A DNA stretch of 64,000 nt from Kineosporia rhizophila (GTDB lineage Bacteria > Actinomycetota > Actinomycetes > Actinomycetales > Kineosporiaceae): NCBI RefSeq assembly GCF_021277265.1, contig NZ_JAJSOH010000008.1, positions 230,872 to 294,871 on the forward strand. The letters run 5' to 3'. Shown piece by piece: positions 8,002 through 17,155 of the stretch (position 1 is the stretch's first letter; every line of letters starts with the position of its first letter). The translations under genes and the position numbers were made by a program. The notes under the pieces are model-generated. The model saw only the letters and a list, made by a program, of their open reading frames with translations, did not search any database and was not told the origin of the DNA.

Positions 8002-10065
8002 GTGGCGTACCGGCCGGCCCGCTTCCCGGGCTCCCGGCGCGTGCTCGCCGCGGACGCGGTGGCCCGCTACGACCTGCGCCGGACCATGATGGCCCGGCTG
8101 CTGGCCGCCAACCCCGCGTTGTCGCTGCTGGTGCTGGTCGGCGACGTGGAGATGGAAGAGCTCGACCTGGAGCCGCACGGCGGCGCCGATGCAGTGTCGG
8201 CCGCCTTCACCCGGCCCGAGCCCGAGGTGCACGGGCTGATCATCGTGGGCGGTCTGCGGGTCGACCGGGCGGTGCAGCACCCCCGCTCCACCACCGGCAT
8301 GTCGCTGTACGTCCTGGGCGACCTGCAGGCGCGCAACGTGGCGATCAGCGGGCTGGAACTCGTGGTGCGCGGCGACGTGCAGGTCTCCGAGGTCTTCGCC
8401 GGGGCCGGCCCGTCCGGCGGGGCCCGTCTGGACGGTGACGTGGCGGCCAAGCTGCTGGTCTCCGACGCCTTCCCGATGCTGGTCGGGGGTGCGCTGAAGG
8501 CCCCGGTACTGGAGAACGGCCGCACCCGGATCGGGGTGGTCGACGGGCCCGGGGTGCGCGAGGCCCGGGGCGAGGTGCTGCCCTCGCTGGTCCTCGACTC
8601 CACGGTGCTGGAGAACGGCGACGAGTTCTCCTGGCCCCGGCTGCGGGCCGCGATCGGCGCCGGCCGGGCCAGCCTGACCGCCGACTACCTCACCGGCCGC
8701 ACCAATCTGGAGTCGATGCGCGAGCTGCGCCGGCTCGAGGCCGAGATCGAGGTGGTGCTGGCCGAGCACCGCTACGCCCGCGGCGCCGAGCTGCTGCGCA
8801 AGGCCCGGGCCCTGGGCGCGCCGCGGCAGGAGACCGGGCTGAAGCTGGCCGACGCGATCTACCGGGTGCACCACGGCACCGGCAGCCGGGAGGCCCTGGC
8901 CGAGGCGCTGGAACTGCTCGACGAGGCGCTCGGCCCGCGGCCCGACCCGGCCGCGGTGATGGCCCACCCGCAGGCCCTGCTGCAGCGCGCGGCCATCCTG
9001 CTGCAACTGCGCGAGCACGACGACGAGGCGTTCGAGCAGGCCTGGCGCGACTGCTCGCTGGCCGCGGTGACGATGCCGGCGCCGGAGCGGGCCGGGATCG
9101 CCGGGCTGATGGGGCAGTGGCTGTTCACCCGGCACCGCTACGACGAGTGCGTGCCCTACCTGCGTCAGGCCCTGGCCGCCGACGGCGAGGACGGCGCCCA
9201 GCACGGCCGGCTGGCCCGGGCGCTGTGGATGCTCGACCGTGAGGCCGAGGCCCTGCCGCACGCCACCCGCTCGCTGGAACTGAATCCCGCCGACGACCGG
9301 ATGTGGTTCGTCCGCGGCAAGTGCCAGCAGGTGCTGGGCGAGGTCGAGGAGGCCCGGCTGGACCTGAGCACCTACCTCGACCTGCACCCGGACGACGACC
9401 TGGCGGTCGAGGCGCTGATCGTGATCCACCTCGACGCGCAGGACACCGACGCGGCCGTGGAGAACGCCCTGCAGTTCATCGAGCAGCACCCCGAGATCGA
9501 CGGCGCCCCGGCCCGTTTCGGCCGCCTGCTGCACCTGCGCGGGCACTACGACCTGGCCGTGCCGCTGCTGCGCCGGGCGATGCAGACGCATCCGGAAGAC
9601 GCCACGATCGTGCGCGACCTGGCGGTGGCGCTGAACGAGAGCGGGCACGACCACACCGGTCTGGACACCGCGCTGCGCCGGGTCGAGATCGACCCGGACG
9701 GCGACCATCTGGCCTACCTGCGGGCCGAGGTGAACCTGGCGCTGTCCGACCCGAACGCGGCCGAGGACGACCTGGAGGACTACCTGCGGCGGTTCCCCGA
9801 GGCAGCCCGGGCGATGGCCTCGCTGGCCGGGATCCGCCTGCTCCAGCTGCGTCCGGCTGATGCCGAGAAGCTGCTGGAGAGTGCCCGCGAGCTGGCGCCG
9901 GACGACTACTACGTCGAGACCGTCATCGAGAAGGCCGGTTTCGCCGAGAAGATCGACCTGACCGGCCCCCCGCCCGCCGCCGTGGTGCTACCGGCAGAGG
10001 GCGAGAGGCCCGCCGTGACTCAGCTTTCGTTCCGGGACGCGGGCTACCGCCGCCACACGCCCTAG
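8002..10065 (+). CDS. TPR-repeat protein with bactofilin-like N-terminal segment, function unknown
   Basis: 687 aa, predicted cytoplasmic. Residues about 95-190 repeat short strand-turn units (GDLQARNVAISGLELVVRG, GDVQVSEVF, GDVAAKLL) like the right-handed beta-helices of polymer-forming (bactofilin-like) proteins. From about residue 245 onward the protein is helical, with multiple tetratricopeptide-type repeats (ALLQRAAILLQLREHDDEAF, PYLRQALAADGEDG, SLELNPADDRMWFVRGK). I do not recognise a specific function. GTG 8002 is chosen because GGGAGGAG lies about 6 nt upstream; GTG 7996 abuts it. It follows add by 51 nt on the same strand. Its TAG and the TAG of the convergent phosphohexomutase gene share one CTAG. 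Confidence 0.75.
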   Translation: MAYRPARFPGSRRVLAADAVARYDLRRTMMARLLAANPALSLLVLVGDVEMEELDLEPHGGADAVSAAFTRPEPEVHGLIIVGGLRVDRAVQHPRSTTGMSLYVLGDLQARNVAISGLELVVRGDVQVSEVFAGAGPSGGARLDGDVAAKLLVSDAFPMLVGGALKAPVLENGRTRIGVVDGPGVREARGEVLPSLVLDSTVLENGDEFSWPRLRAAIGAGRASLTADYLTGRTNLESMRELRRLEAEIEVVLAEHRYARGAELLRKARALGAPRQETGLKLADAIYRVHHGTGSREALAEALELLDEALGPRPDPAAVMAHPQALLQRAAILLQLREHDDEAFEQAWRDCSLAAVTMPAPERAGIAGLMGQWLFTRHRYDECVPYLRQALAADGEDGAQHGRLARALWMLDREAEALPHATRSLELNPADDRMWFVRGKCQQVLGEVEEARLDLSTYLDLHPDDDLAVEALIVIHLDAQDTDAAVENALQFIEQHPEIDGAPARFGRLLHLRGHYDLAVPLLRRAMQTHPEDATIVRDLAVALNESGHDHTGLDTALRRVEIDPDGDHLAYLRAEVNLALSDPNAAEDDLEDYLRRFPEAARAMASLAGIRLLQLRPADAEKLLESARELAPDDYYVETVIEKAGFAEKIDLTGPPPAAVVLPAEGERPAVTQLSFRDAGYRRHTP

Positions 10066-11777
10066 GAAACCTGGACGCCCAGGGCCTGCTGCACGTCGGC
10101 GGTGATCCGGGCCAGCCGCTCGGCCGCCGCCTCGCGGGCGGCCGCGACCGAGTCGCCCTCGGCCGGAACCACCACTTCCAGATAGCATTTCAGCTTGGGC
10201 TCGGTGCCGCTGGGGCGCACGATCACCCGGTCGCCGTCGGCGGTGCGGTAGCGCAGGCCGGGGGTGCCGGGCAGGCCGTCCACCCCTTCGGACAGGTCTT
10301 CGGCCGACTTCACCACGCTGCCGGCCAGGGTGGCGGGCGGGCGCTGGGTGATCCGCTCGAGCATCGTGGCGATCTCGGCCAGATCCTGCACCCGTACCGA
10401 GAACTGGTCGGTGGCGTGCAGGCCGTGGCGCCGGGCCAGGTCGTCCAGGGCGTCGAGCAGGCTGCGCCCCTGAGCCCGCAGCTCGGCCGCGTACTCGGCG
10501 ATCAGCAGGGCGGCGCTGATGCCGTCCTTGTCGCGCACCGAGGCCGGGGCCACGCAGTAGCCCAGCGCCTCCTCGTAGGCGTAGGACAGCTCCGGCACCC
10601 GGGCCAGCCACTTGAAACCGGTCAGCGTCTCGCGGTGCTCGGCGCCGTGCGCCCGGGCGATCCGGGCCAGCAGCTGCGAGGACACGATCGAGCTGGCCAC
10701 CACCGCGGACCCGGTGCCGCGGCGGCCGAGCAGGTACTTACCCAGCAGGGCGCCCACCTCGTCGCCGCGCAGCATCCGCCAGCCGGCCTGGTCCGGCACG
10801 GCCACGGCGCACCGGTCGGCGTCCGGGTCGTTGGCGATGACCAGGTGGGCCTTGCGCGCGCGGGCCGCAGCCAGCGCGAGGTCGAGGGCGCCCGGTTCCT
10901 CGGGGTTGGGGAAGCTCACGGTGGGGAAGGCGGCGTCCGGGGCAGCCTGCTCGGCAACCACGTGCAGGGCCGGGAAACCGGCCGCCGCGAAGGCCCGGAC
11001 CGCGGTGTCTCCGCCGACGCCGTGCAGCGGGGTGAGAACGATGTCGATGTCCCGGGCCGCTCCCGGGGTGAGCACCGCGGCGACCGATTCCAGGTACTCG
11101 TCCACGATCTGCTCGCCGACCTGCTCCCAGCCGTCCAGGGCCATCGGCACGTCGATCGCCGGGGCCACGTGGGCGATCTGGTGGGCGATCAGGTCGTCGA
11201 CCGGCGGGACGATCTGCGCGCCGCTGCCGGGGGAGGAGTCGGCCCGGCCACCCAGGTAGACCTTGTAACCGTTGTCCTGCGGCGGGTTGTGGCTGGCGGT
11301 GACCATGATGCCCGCGTCGGCGCCGAGCCGGCGCAGAGCGAAGGCCAGGACCGGGGTGGGCAACGGCCCCGGCAGCAGCTGGGCCACACAACCCGCGGCG
11401 GTGAGCACCGCGCAGGTGTCGCGGGCGAAGGTGTCGGAGTCGGTGCGGGCGTCGTACCCCACCACCACCCTCGGCGCCTCTGGCTTGACCACTTGGTGCA
11501 GGTACGCCGCGATCCCGGCCGCGGCCCGGATGACGACAGCCCGGTTCATCCGGTTCGGCCCGGCCCCCAGTGCGCCCCGCAGACCTGCGGTACCGAACTG
11601 GAGCGAGCCGGAGAAGCGCTGTGCGAGATCGTCGCGCGCTGTCCCGGAGACCGTGGAGTCGCCGGAGGTGACCAGCTCGATCAGCCGGTCCACCTCGAGC
11701 CGGGTACGGGGGTCGGGGTCCGCGTCCCGCCAGTGCGTCGCGCGGTCGACCAGACCGGCGAGCTCGGTTTCGTCCAC
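10062..11777 (-). CDS. Phosphoglucomutase/phosphomannomutase (alpha-D-phosphohexomutase family)
   Basis: 571 aa, typical for the actinobacterial PmmB-like group. It interconverts hexose 1- and 6-phosphates, or pentose phosphates from nucleoside breakdown. The phosphoserine motif VTASHNPPQDNGYKVY, the metal-binding NDPDADRC, and the sugar-phosphate-binding RPSGTEPKLKCYLEV are all present and in order. The N-terminal FGTAGLRG element is characteristic. The GTG start at 11777 has TAAGTT ending 6 nt upstream and no ribosome binding site, so the mRNA may be leaderless. Proximity to purine nucleoside phosphorylase allows a role on ribose 1-phosphate, but substrate specificity cannot be decided from sequence. 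Confidence 0.9.
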   Translation of the reverse strand: MDETELAGLVDRATHWRDADPDPRTRLEVDRLIELVTSGDSTVSGTARDDLAQRFSGSLQFGTAGLRGALGAGPNRMNRAVVIRAAAGIAAYLHQVVKPEAPRVVVGYDARTDSDTFARDTCAVLTAAGCVAQLLPGPLPTPVLAFALRRLGADAGIMVTASHNPPQDNGYKVYLGGRADSSPGSGAQIVPPVDDLIAHQIAHVAPAIDVPMALDGWEQVGEQIVDEYLESVAAVLTPGAARDIDIVLTPLHGVGGDTAVRAFAAAGFPALHVVAEQAAPDAAFPTVSFPNPEEPGALDLALAAARARKAHLVIANDPDADRCAVAVPDQAGWRMLRGDEVGALLGKYLLGRRGTGSAVVASSIVSSQLLARIARAHGAEHRETLTGFKWLARVPELSYAYEEALGYCVAPASVRDKDGISAALLIAEYAAELRAQGRSLLDALDDLARRHGLHATDQFSVRVQDLAEIATMLERITQRPPATLAGSVVKSAEDLSEGVDGLPGTPGLRYRTADGDRVIVRPSGTEPKLKCYLEVVVPAEGDSVAAAREAAAERLARITADVQQALGVQVS

Positions 11778-11783
11778 ACCGGA

Positions 11784-11789
11784 AACTTA
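11784..11789 (-). promoter_or_regulatory. -10 box of a probable leaderless phosphohexomutase transcript
   Basis: On the minus strand TAAGTT ends 6 nt before the GTG at 11777. The same hexamer precedes the UPF0182 gene at 58941. No ribosome binding site intervenes. Confidence 0.5.
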
Positions 11790-11910
11790 CCTGGTCGCCA
11801 TCCCCTGGACGGGTACCGGACGGTTGTTGTGACCGGAACGGCTGATCTTTCCGGGTGAAAGGGGCGTGGCGGGCGCCACAACCGGCCGATTTCGACCCTA
11901 CTGAACACGA

Positions 11911-11957
11911 CTTGAGGACGCCGATGGCCGCCTCAGGTGGCCACCGACGTCCTCAAG
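11911..11957 (-). terminator. Hairpin terminator after purine nucleoside phosphorylase gene
   Basis: Two 22-nt arms (11911-11932 and 11936-11957) pair with 19 of 22 positions matched around a TCA loop. It begins 5 nt beyond the stop of the PNP gene. There is no T-tract. The arm read on the minus strand starts CTTGAGGACGTCGGTG, an element that recurs at other gene ends in this window. Confidence 0.7.
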
Positions 11958-11962
11958 GCGTC

Positions 11963-12793
11963 TCAGAGCCGGCGGACGACCTCGGCCAGCATCGAGCCGA
12001 CCCGCTGGGCGGCGGCCCGCCCCTCGGCGAGCACCTCCTCGTGGCTCAGCGGCTGGCCGGAGATGCCCGCGGCCAGGTTGGTGACCAGCGAGATGCCGAG
12101 GATCTCCAGGCCCGCCTCGCGGGCCGCGATGGCCTCCAGGGCGGTGGACATGCCGACCAGGTCGGCGCCCAGCCGGCCGGCCATACGCACCTCGGCCGGG
12201 GTCTCGTAGTGCGGGCCCCGGAACTGCGCGTAGACGCCCTCGGGGAGGTCGGGCTGGACCTCCCGGCAGACCGCGCGCAGCCGGCTGGAGTACAGGTCGG
12301 TCAGGTCGACGAAGGTGGCGCCCTCGAGCGGGCTGGCCCCGGTCAGGTTGATGTGGTCGCTGATCAGCACCGGTGTTCCGGGAGGCCACTCGGGGTTCAG
12401 CCCGCCGCAGCCGTTGGTCAGCACCACCATCGAGCAGCCGGCCGCCGCCGCGGTGCGCACGCCGTGCGCCACCGCCCGTACGCCCTTGTTCTCGTAGTAG
12501 TGCGTGCGGCTGCCCAGGATCAGCGCGTGCTTGGGGGCCGCCGACGACCCCTCGGGCGCGGCGATCCGGACCGAGCGCAGCTGGCCGACGTGGCCGGGCA
12601 CCCCGGAGACCGAGAATCCGGGGACCTCGGTGGCCGGGATCTCGGCCAGGGTCTCGCCCAGCAGGTCGGCGGCCGGGGCCCAGCCGGAGCCGAGCACCAG
12701 GGCCACGTCGTGCTTCTCGATGCCGGTGAGTTCGGCGAGCCGGGCGGCGGCGAGCTCGGCCGTCTCCTTGGGCGAGGTCTCGTGCGTGGTCAT
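11963..12793 (-). CDS. Purine nucleoside phosphorylase
   Basis: 276 aa. It phosphorolyses inosine and guanosine (and deoxy forms) to base plus ribose 1-phosphate. The trimeric PNP signatures are visible: VLGSGW, HYYENKGVRAVAHGVR, YAQFRGPHYETPAEVRM, MSTALEAIAAREAGL and LVTNLAAGISG. The Asn in VTNLAAG is the usual 6-oxopurine determinant. The central TNGCGGLNP replaces the more common TNAAGGLN. Start: ATG 12793; GTG 12802 would overlap the upstream GGCT gene stop (GTGA) and is a real alternative. The downstream gene set (phosphohexomutase, adenosine deaminase) fits nucleoside salvage. Confidence 0.9.
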   Translation of the reverse strand: MTTHETSPKETAELAAARLAELTGIEKHDVALVLGSGWAPAADLLGETLAEIPATEVPGFSVSGVPGHVGQLRSVRIAAPEGSSAAPKHALILGSRTHYYENKGVRAVAHGVRTAAAAGCSMVVLTNGCGGLNPEWPPGTPVLISDHINLTGASPLEGATFVDLTDLYSSRLRAVCREVQPDLPEGVYAQFRGPHYETPAEVRMAGRLGADLVGMSTALEAIAAREAGLEILGISLVTNLAAGISGQPLSHEEVLAEGRAAAQRVGSMLAEVVRRL

Positions 12794-12798
12794 GGAGT

Positions 12799-13278
12799 TC
12801 ACCGCTCGTTCGGGGGAAGGTGCTCAGGGGTGTCGCTGGACTGGCAGGGGCGCGCGCGCAGGTTGTGCACGTAGTCGTCGGGGGCGCCGCCGGCCTCGGC
12901 CGCGTCGGCCAGCATGCCCAGGTAGTGCGCGGCGGGCAGGCCGCCCTCGTACGCGTCGAGCACGTGCACCCAGGCGACCACGTCACCGTCGAGCGTGTGC
13001 ACCCGGACATGGATCTTGCGGGACAGGCCGGTGGCCAGGCCCTCCCACTCGTCCAGGGCCTGCTCGTCGCCGGGGGTCACGTCGTAGACGCTGACGTAGA
13101 CCTGGGCGGACGGATCCTCCACCAGGGTGGCCAGGGCCCCGTCGACGGCGTTCGGCACCTCGGCGAAGGTGAGGCGCCAGCCGGTGATCCATCCGAGCCC
13201 ACGCAACGGCGAGTGCGGCGCCCGCAGCGCCATTCGCTCCGGGTCGAGGTTCGCGCCGTAGGCGGCGTAGAGATCCAT
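12799..13278 (-). CDS. Gamma-glutamylcyclotransferase-like (GGCT/AIG2) protein
   Basis: 159 aa. The N-terminus MDLYAAYGANLDPERM matches the YGSNL-type glycine-rich loop of the GGCT fold, with Ala for Ser. A conserved acidic helix (DEWEGLATG) follows. Family members cyclise gamma-glutamyl amines or act on related amides; the physiological substrate here is unknown. The ATG start is supported by a TACCCT box ending 7 nt upstream. Its TGA overlaps a possible GTG start of the PNP gene, so the two are likely one operon. A homologue sits beside lpdA in mycobacteria, as I recall. Confidence 0.75.
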   Translation of the reverse strand: MDLYAAYGANLDPERMALRAPHSPLRGLGWITGWRLTFAEVPNAVDGALATLVEDPSAQVYVSVYDVTPGDEQALDEWEGLATGLSRKIHVRVHTLDGDVVAWVHVLDAYEGGLPAAHYLGMLADAAEAGGAPDDYVHNLRARPCQSSDTPEHLPPNER

Positions 13279-13285
13279 GGAGGAC

Positions 13286-13291
13286 AGGGTA
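13286..13291 (-). promoter_or_regulatory. -10 box of a probable leaderless GGCT-like transcript
   Basis: On the minus strand TACCCT ends 7 nt before the ATG at 13278. The region between this and 13352 must also hold the divergent lpdA promoter. Confidence 0.5.
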
Positions 13292-13351
13292 GAGATTCCC
13301 GCCCGTCCCCATGCAAACGCCTGGCCTGCTGTCCTGGGGGACAATGACCGG

Positions 13352-14710
13352 GTGAGCGCGAAGAGCAGAATTGTCATCGTCGGCGGCGGGCCCGGCGGGT
13401 ACGAGGCCGCGCTGGTGGCGGCGCAGCTCGGCGCCGACGTCACGGTGGTCGACCGGGACGGGCTGGGCGGGGCCGCGGTCCTGACCGACGTGGTGCCCAG
13501 CAAGACCCTGATCGCCACCGCCGACGTGCTGGCCACGGTCGGCGGCTCGCGGCAGCTCGGCATCCGCGGCCTGGGCCGGGTGCAGGCCGACCTCGCCGCG
13601 GTCAACCGCCGGGTCAAGGGCCTGGCCCGGGCCCAGTCGAAAGACATCCAGCGCCGCCTGGAGGCCGAGGGGGTGCGCATCGTCCAGGGGCAGGGGGTCC
13701 TCGACGGGCCCTCCCGGGTGAAGGTCGGCGATCTGGTGATCGAGGCCGACACGCTGCTGATCTCCACCGGTGCCAGCCCGCGCGAGCTGCCCGACGCCAT
13801 GCCCGACGGCGAGCGGGTGCTCAACTGGAAGCAGCTGTACGACCTGGAGGAGCTGCCCGAGCGGCTGATCGTGGTCGGGTCCGGGGTCACCGGGGCCGAG
13901 TTCGCCAGCGCCTACCACGCCCTCGGCGCCGGGGTCGCCCTGGTCTCCAGCCGCGATCGGGTGCTGCCCGGAGAAGATGCGGACGCCGCCGAGGTGCTGG
14001 AGCACGTGTTCCGGCGCGGCGGTATGGAGGTGCTGTCCCGCTCGCGCGCGCAGAGCGTCAAGCGCACCGATGCCGGCGTGGTGGTCACGCTCTCCGACGG
14101 GCGCACGGTCGAGGGGTCGCACTGCCTGATGGCCGTCGGGGCCGTTCCGAACACCGCCGGTCTGGGGCTTGAGGAGGCCGGCGTCCGGCTGAGTCCTTCC
14201 GGGCACATCGAGGTGGACCGGGTCTCGCGCACGAGTGTCCGCGGTATCTACGCCGCCGGTGACTGCACCGGCGTGTTCCCGCTGGCCTCGGTGGCGGCGA
14301 TGCAGGGCCGGAAGGCGATGCACCACGTGCTCGGTGACGCGGTCTCCCCGCTGGAGCTGCGCCTGGTCAGCTCGAACGTGTTCACCTCACCGGAGATCGC
14401 CACCGTCGGCGTCACCCAGACCCAGGTCGACGGAGGGCTGGAGGCGGTGGCGGTGAAGCTGCCGCTGGCCACCAACCCCCGGGCCAAGATGCAGGGCATC
14501 CACGACGGTTTCGTGAAGCTGTTCGCCTCGCCGTCGGGGCGGGTGCTCGGTGGCACGGTGGTCGCGCCGCGCGCGTCCGAGCTGATCCACCCCATCGCGC
14601 TGGCGGTCTCGGCCCGGCTGACGGTCGACGAGGTGGCCGCGGTGTTCACGGTCTACCCGTCGATCTCCGGCTCGGTGGCCGAGGCGGCCCGGCAACTGCA
14701 CACGAGCTGA
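13352..14710 (+). CDS. lpdA: NAD(P)H quinone dehydrogenase, LpdA type flavoprotein
   Basis: 452 aa. It belongs to the pyridine nucleotide-disulfide oxidoreductase family. FAD-binding GGGPGGYEAA (residues 11-20), a second Rossmann site VVGSGVTGAEFAS, and GIYAAGDCTG are visible, as is the C-terminal dimerisation domain. The redox-active CxxxxC of lipoamide dehydrogenase is absent: the equivalent stretch reads GLGGAAVLTDVVPSKTLI with no Cys. That is the mark of the mycobacterial LpdA (Rv3303c) quinone reductase group rather than true E3. GTG 13352 is chosen because the dinucleotide fold starts at once; GACAAT ends 6 nt upstream and no ribosome binding site is seen, so it may be leaderless. Confidence 0.9.
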   Translation: MSAKSRIVIVGGGPGGYEAALVAAQLGADVTVVDRDGLGGAAVLTDVVPSKTLIATADVLATVGGSRQLGIRGLGRVQADLAAVNRRVKGLARAQSKDIQRRLEAEGVRIVQGQGVLDGPSRVKVGDLVIEADTLLISTGASPRELPDAMPDGERVLNWKQLYDLEELPERLIVVGSGVTGAEFASAYHALGAGVALVSSRDRVLPGEDADAAEVLEHVFRRGGMEVLSRSRAQSVKRTDAGVVVTLSDGRTVEGSHCLMAVGAVPNTAGLGLEEAGVRLSPSGHIEVDRVSRTSVRGIYAAGDCTGVFPLASVAAMQGRKAMHHVLGDAVSPLELRLVSSNVFTSPEIATVGVTQTQVDGGLEAVAVKLPLATNPRAKMQGIHDGFVKLFASPSGRVLGGTVVAPRASELIHPIALAVSARLTVDEVAAVFTVYPSISGSVAEAARQLHTS

Positions 14711-14716
14711 ACGGCA

Positions 14717-14752
14717 ACCGGAGGACGTCGGTGGGCACCGGCGTCCTCCGGT
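14717..14752. terminator. Bidirectional hairpin between lpdA and the carboxylase alpha gene
   Basis: ACCGGAGGACGTCGG pairs with CCGGCGTCCTCCGGT around a short loop (15-bp stem with one G-T wobble). It lies 6 nt after the lpdA stop and 9 nt after the convergent carboxylase stop, so it can serve both. No T-tract. Confidence 0.75.
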
Positions 14753-14761
14753 CGCGTTCGG

Positions 14762-16546
14762 TCAGTCCTTCAGTTCGCAGATGGGTGCGCCGGAGGTGAC
14801 CGTCTTGCCGATCTCGGCGCTCAGACCGGTGACGGTGCCGGCCTTGTGCGCGGTCAGCGGCTGCTCCATCTTCATCGCCTCGAGCACCACGACCAGGTCG
14901 CCGGCCTCGACCCGCTGACCCTCCTCGACCGCGATCTTGACGATGGTGCCCTGCATCGGCGACGTCAGCGCGTCACCGCTGACCGCCGCGGCGGCCTTGC
15001 CCTTCGAGCGGCGCGGGGCCGCCTTCTTGGCCTTCGGCGCGGCCCCCACCGAACCCAGCCCGGCCGGGAGCACCACCTCCAGCCGCTTGCCGCCGACCTC
15101 GACCACGATCCGCTCGCGGGGTTCTTCCTCGCCGCTCTCGGCCGCGGTGCCGGACCAGGGCTCGATCGTGTTGTCGAACTCGGTCTCGATCCAGCGGGTG
15201 TGCACGGTGAACGGGTCGCTGGTGAAGGCCGGGTCGCTGACCACCGCCCGGTGGAAGGGCAGCACGGTGGGCATGCCCTCGACGACGAACTCGGCCAGCG
15301 CCCGGCGGGAGCGCTCCAGCGCCTGCTGCCGGGTGGCGCCGGTGACCACCAGCTTGGCCAGCATCGAGTCGAAGCCGCCGCCGATCACCGACCCGGACAC
15401 CACACCGGAGTCGAGCCGCACGCCCGGGCCGGACGGGGTCTCGTAGCGGGTGACCGTACCCGGCTGGGGCAGGAAGTTACGGCCCGCGTCCTCGCCGTTG
15501 ATCCGGAACTCGATCGAGTGCCCGCGGACCTGCGGGTCGTCGTAGCCCAGCGGCTCCCCGGCGGCGATCCGCAGCTGCTCACGCACCAGGTCCAGGCCGG
15601 TGACCTCTTCGGAGACCGGGTGCTCGACCTGCAGGCGGGTGTTCACCTCCAGGAACGAGATGGTGCCGTCCGGGCCGACCAGGAACTCGCAGGTGCCCGC
15701 GCCGACGTAACCGGCCTCGGTGAGGATCGCCTTGGACGCGCGGTACAGCTCGGCGGTCTGCTCGGGGGTCAGGAAGGGCGCCGGGGCCTCTTCGACCAGC
15801 TTCTGGTTGCGCCGCTGCAGCGAGCAGTCGCGGGTGGAGACCACCACCACGCTGCCGTGCTCGTCGGCCAGGCACTGGGTCTCCACGTGGCGCGGGCGGT
15901 CGAGGAACCGCTCGACGAAGCACTCGCCGCGGCCGAAGGCGGCCACCGCCTCACGGGTGGCGGACTCGAAGAGCTCGGGGATCTCCTCGATCGTGCGGGC
16001 CACCTTCAGGCCGCGCCCGCCGCCGCCGTACGCGGCCTTGATCGCGACCGGCAGGCCGTGCTCCTCGGCGAAGGCGACGATCTCGCTCGCGTCGGCCACC
16101 GGGTCCTTGGTGCCGGGGACCAGGGGCGCGCCGGCCCGCTGGGCGATGTGCCGGGCCTTGACCTTGTCGCCGAGGGCGTCGATGGCCGCCGGCGGCGGGC
16201 CGATCCAGGTCAGCCCGGCGGCCAGGACGGCCGTGGCGAAGTCGGCGTTCTCGGCCAGGAAGCCGTAACCGGGGTGCACCGCGTCGGCGCCGGAACGGGC
16301 CGCCACGGCCAGCAGCTTGTCCACCACCAGGTAGGACTCGGCAGCGGTGGTCCCCTCCAGGGAGTAGGCCTCGTCCGCGACGGTGACGTGCACCGCGTCG
16401 CGGTCGGGCTCGGCGTAGACGGCCACCGAGGCGATGCCGGCGTCGCGGCAGGCGCGGGCGATACGCACCGCGATCTCGCCCCGGTTGGCGATGAGAACCT
16501 TGCTGATCGAACGGGTGGCACCCGGTTCGGGGGACGGCGTGGTCAT
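14762..16546 (-). CDS. accA3: Acyl-CoA carboxylase alpha subunit (biotin carboxylase plus BCCP)
   Basis: 594 aa. It carboxylates its own biotin using ATP and bicarbonate; the beta subunit then transfers the carboxyl to acyl-CoA. Biotin carboxylase core motifs are [17 protein letters not shown], the glycine-rich GGGGRG ATP loop, and [20 protein letters not shown]. An Ala/Lys-rich hinge precedes the C-terminal BCCP domain with EAMKMEQ, biotinylated Lys K559. The ATG at 16546 has the strong site GAGGAGCGAG just upstream. The beta and epsilon subunits and BirA are encoded at 22.4-25.2 kb. Gene symbol follows the mycobacterial name by domain layout and neighbourhood. Confidence 0.93.
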   Translation of the reverse strand: MTTPSPEPGATRSISKVLIANRGEIAVRIARACRDAGIASVAVYAEPDRDAVHVTVADEAYSLEGTTAAESYLVVDKLLAVAARSGADAVHPGYGFLAENADFATAVLAAGLTWIGPPPAAIDALGDKVKARHIAQRAGAPLVPGTKDPVADASEIVAFAEEHGLPVAIKAAYGGGGRGLKVARTIEEIPELFESATREAVAAFGRGECFVERFLDRPRHVETQCLADEHGSVVVVSTRDCSLQRRNQKLVEEAPAPFLTPEQTAELYRASKAILTEAGYVGAGTCEFLVGPDGTISFLEVNTRLQVEHPVSEEVTGLDLVREQLRIAAGEPLGYDDPQVRGHSIEFRINGEDAGRNFLPQPGTVTRYETPSGPGVRLDSGVVSGSVIGGGFDSMLAKLVVTGATRQQALERSRRALAEFVVEGMPTVLPFHRAVVSDPAFTSDPFTVHTRWIETEFDNTIEPWSGTAAESGEEEPRERIVVEVGGKRLEVVLPAGLGSVGAAPKAKKAAPRRSKGKAAAAVSGDALTSPMQGTIVKIAVEEGQRVEAGDLVVVLEAMKMEQPLTAHKAGTVTGLSAEIGKTVTSGAPICELKD

Positions 16547-16700
16547 CTCGCTCCTCTCCTCTGCCCGGAGAGTATCCCCGGCCTCTGCGGCCCGGGCGGT
16601 CGCGGACGTGACCCGGGCCACGTCGCGCCGGACGGGCGGTCCGCGGGCCCGGCCCGGTCGGCCCGGGAATTCAGCCGGAGCGAATTTCGCTGGAGGGGTC

Positions 16701-17075
16701 GTGGCTACTATGACTATGACCCAGGATAATCACGACGAAACGGTCAAGGACGGCATCGTCCTGATCGACTTCTGGGCGGAGTGGTGCGGTCCGTGCAAGC
16801 GCTTCGGCCCGGTGTTCGAGAAGGTGTCCGAGGCCAACGAGGACGCGACGTTCGCCAAGGTCGACACCGAGGACCAGCAGGTTCTGGCCGCGAAGTACGG
16901 GGTCCGCTCGATCCCGACCCTGGTGATCTACCGCGACGGCATCCCGCTCTTCAGCCAGCCCGGGGCGCTTCCCGAGGCGACTCTCACGAGCCTGCTGAAG
17001 GAGGTCCGCGAGCTGGACATGGACCAGGCCCGCGAGCAGTACGAGGCGCAGAAGAAGGAAGCCGGCCGGGCCTGA
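16701..17075 (+). CDS. trxA: Thioredoxin
   Basis: 124 aa. It is a cytosolic disulfide reductase with the canonical WCGPCK active site (C29, C32) preceded by DFWAEW. The cis-Pro element is [10 protein letters not shown]-terminal extension of about 20 residues, rich in Glu and Lys ([15 protein letters not shown]), goes beyond the classic fold. The GTG at 16701 is preceded by TGGAGGGGTC; ATG 16710 is an alternative. It is divergent from the carboxylase gene. A hairpin terminator follows at once. Confidence 0.92.
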   Translation: MATMTMTQDNHDETVKDGIVLIDFWAEWCGPCKRFGPVFEKVSEANEDATFAKVDTEDQQVLAAKYGVRSIPTLVIYRDGIPLFSQPGALPEATLTSLLKEVRELDMDQAREQYEAQKKEAGRA

Positions 17076-17079
17076 CCGG

Positions 17080-17098
17080 CCGCCCCCTCCAGGGGCGG
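17080..17098 (+). terminator. Terminator after thioredoxin gene
   Basis: CCGCCCC pairs with GGGGCGG across a 5-nt loop, starting 4 nt after the stop codon. It is followed by GGAAA rather than a T-tract. Confidence 0.65.
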
Positions 17099-17133
17099 AA
17101 AGTGGCGGTTGAACGAGCCCGCCGCACTTGAAT

Positions 17134-17149
17134 CCGTCGGCGCCGACGG
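17134..17149. terminator. Perfect palindrome, probable terminator of the EEP gene
   Basis: CCGTCGGCGCCGACGG is an exact 16-bp palindrome 7 nt beyond the end of the minus-strand EEP gene. It could form a cruciform or act as terminator. Confidence 0.45.
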
Positions 17150-17155
17150 GCCCGA

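Noticed and set aside
13352..14710. Lipoamide dehydrogenase (E3)
   Set aside because: The redox-active Cys pair after the first glycine loop is absent.
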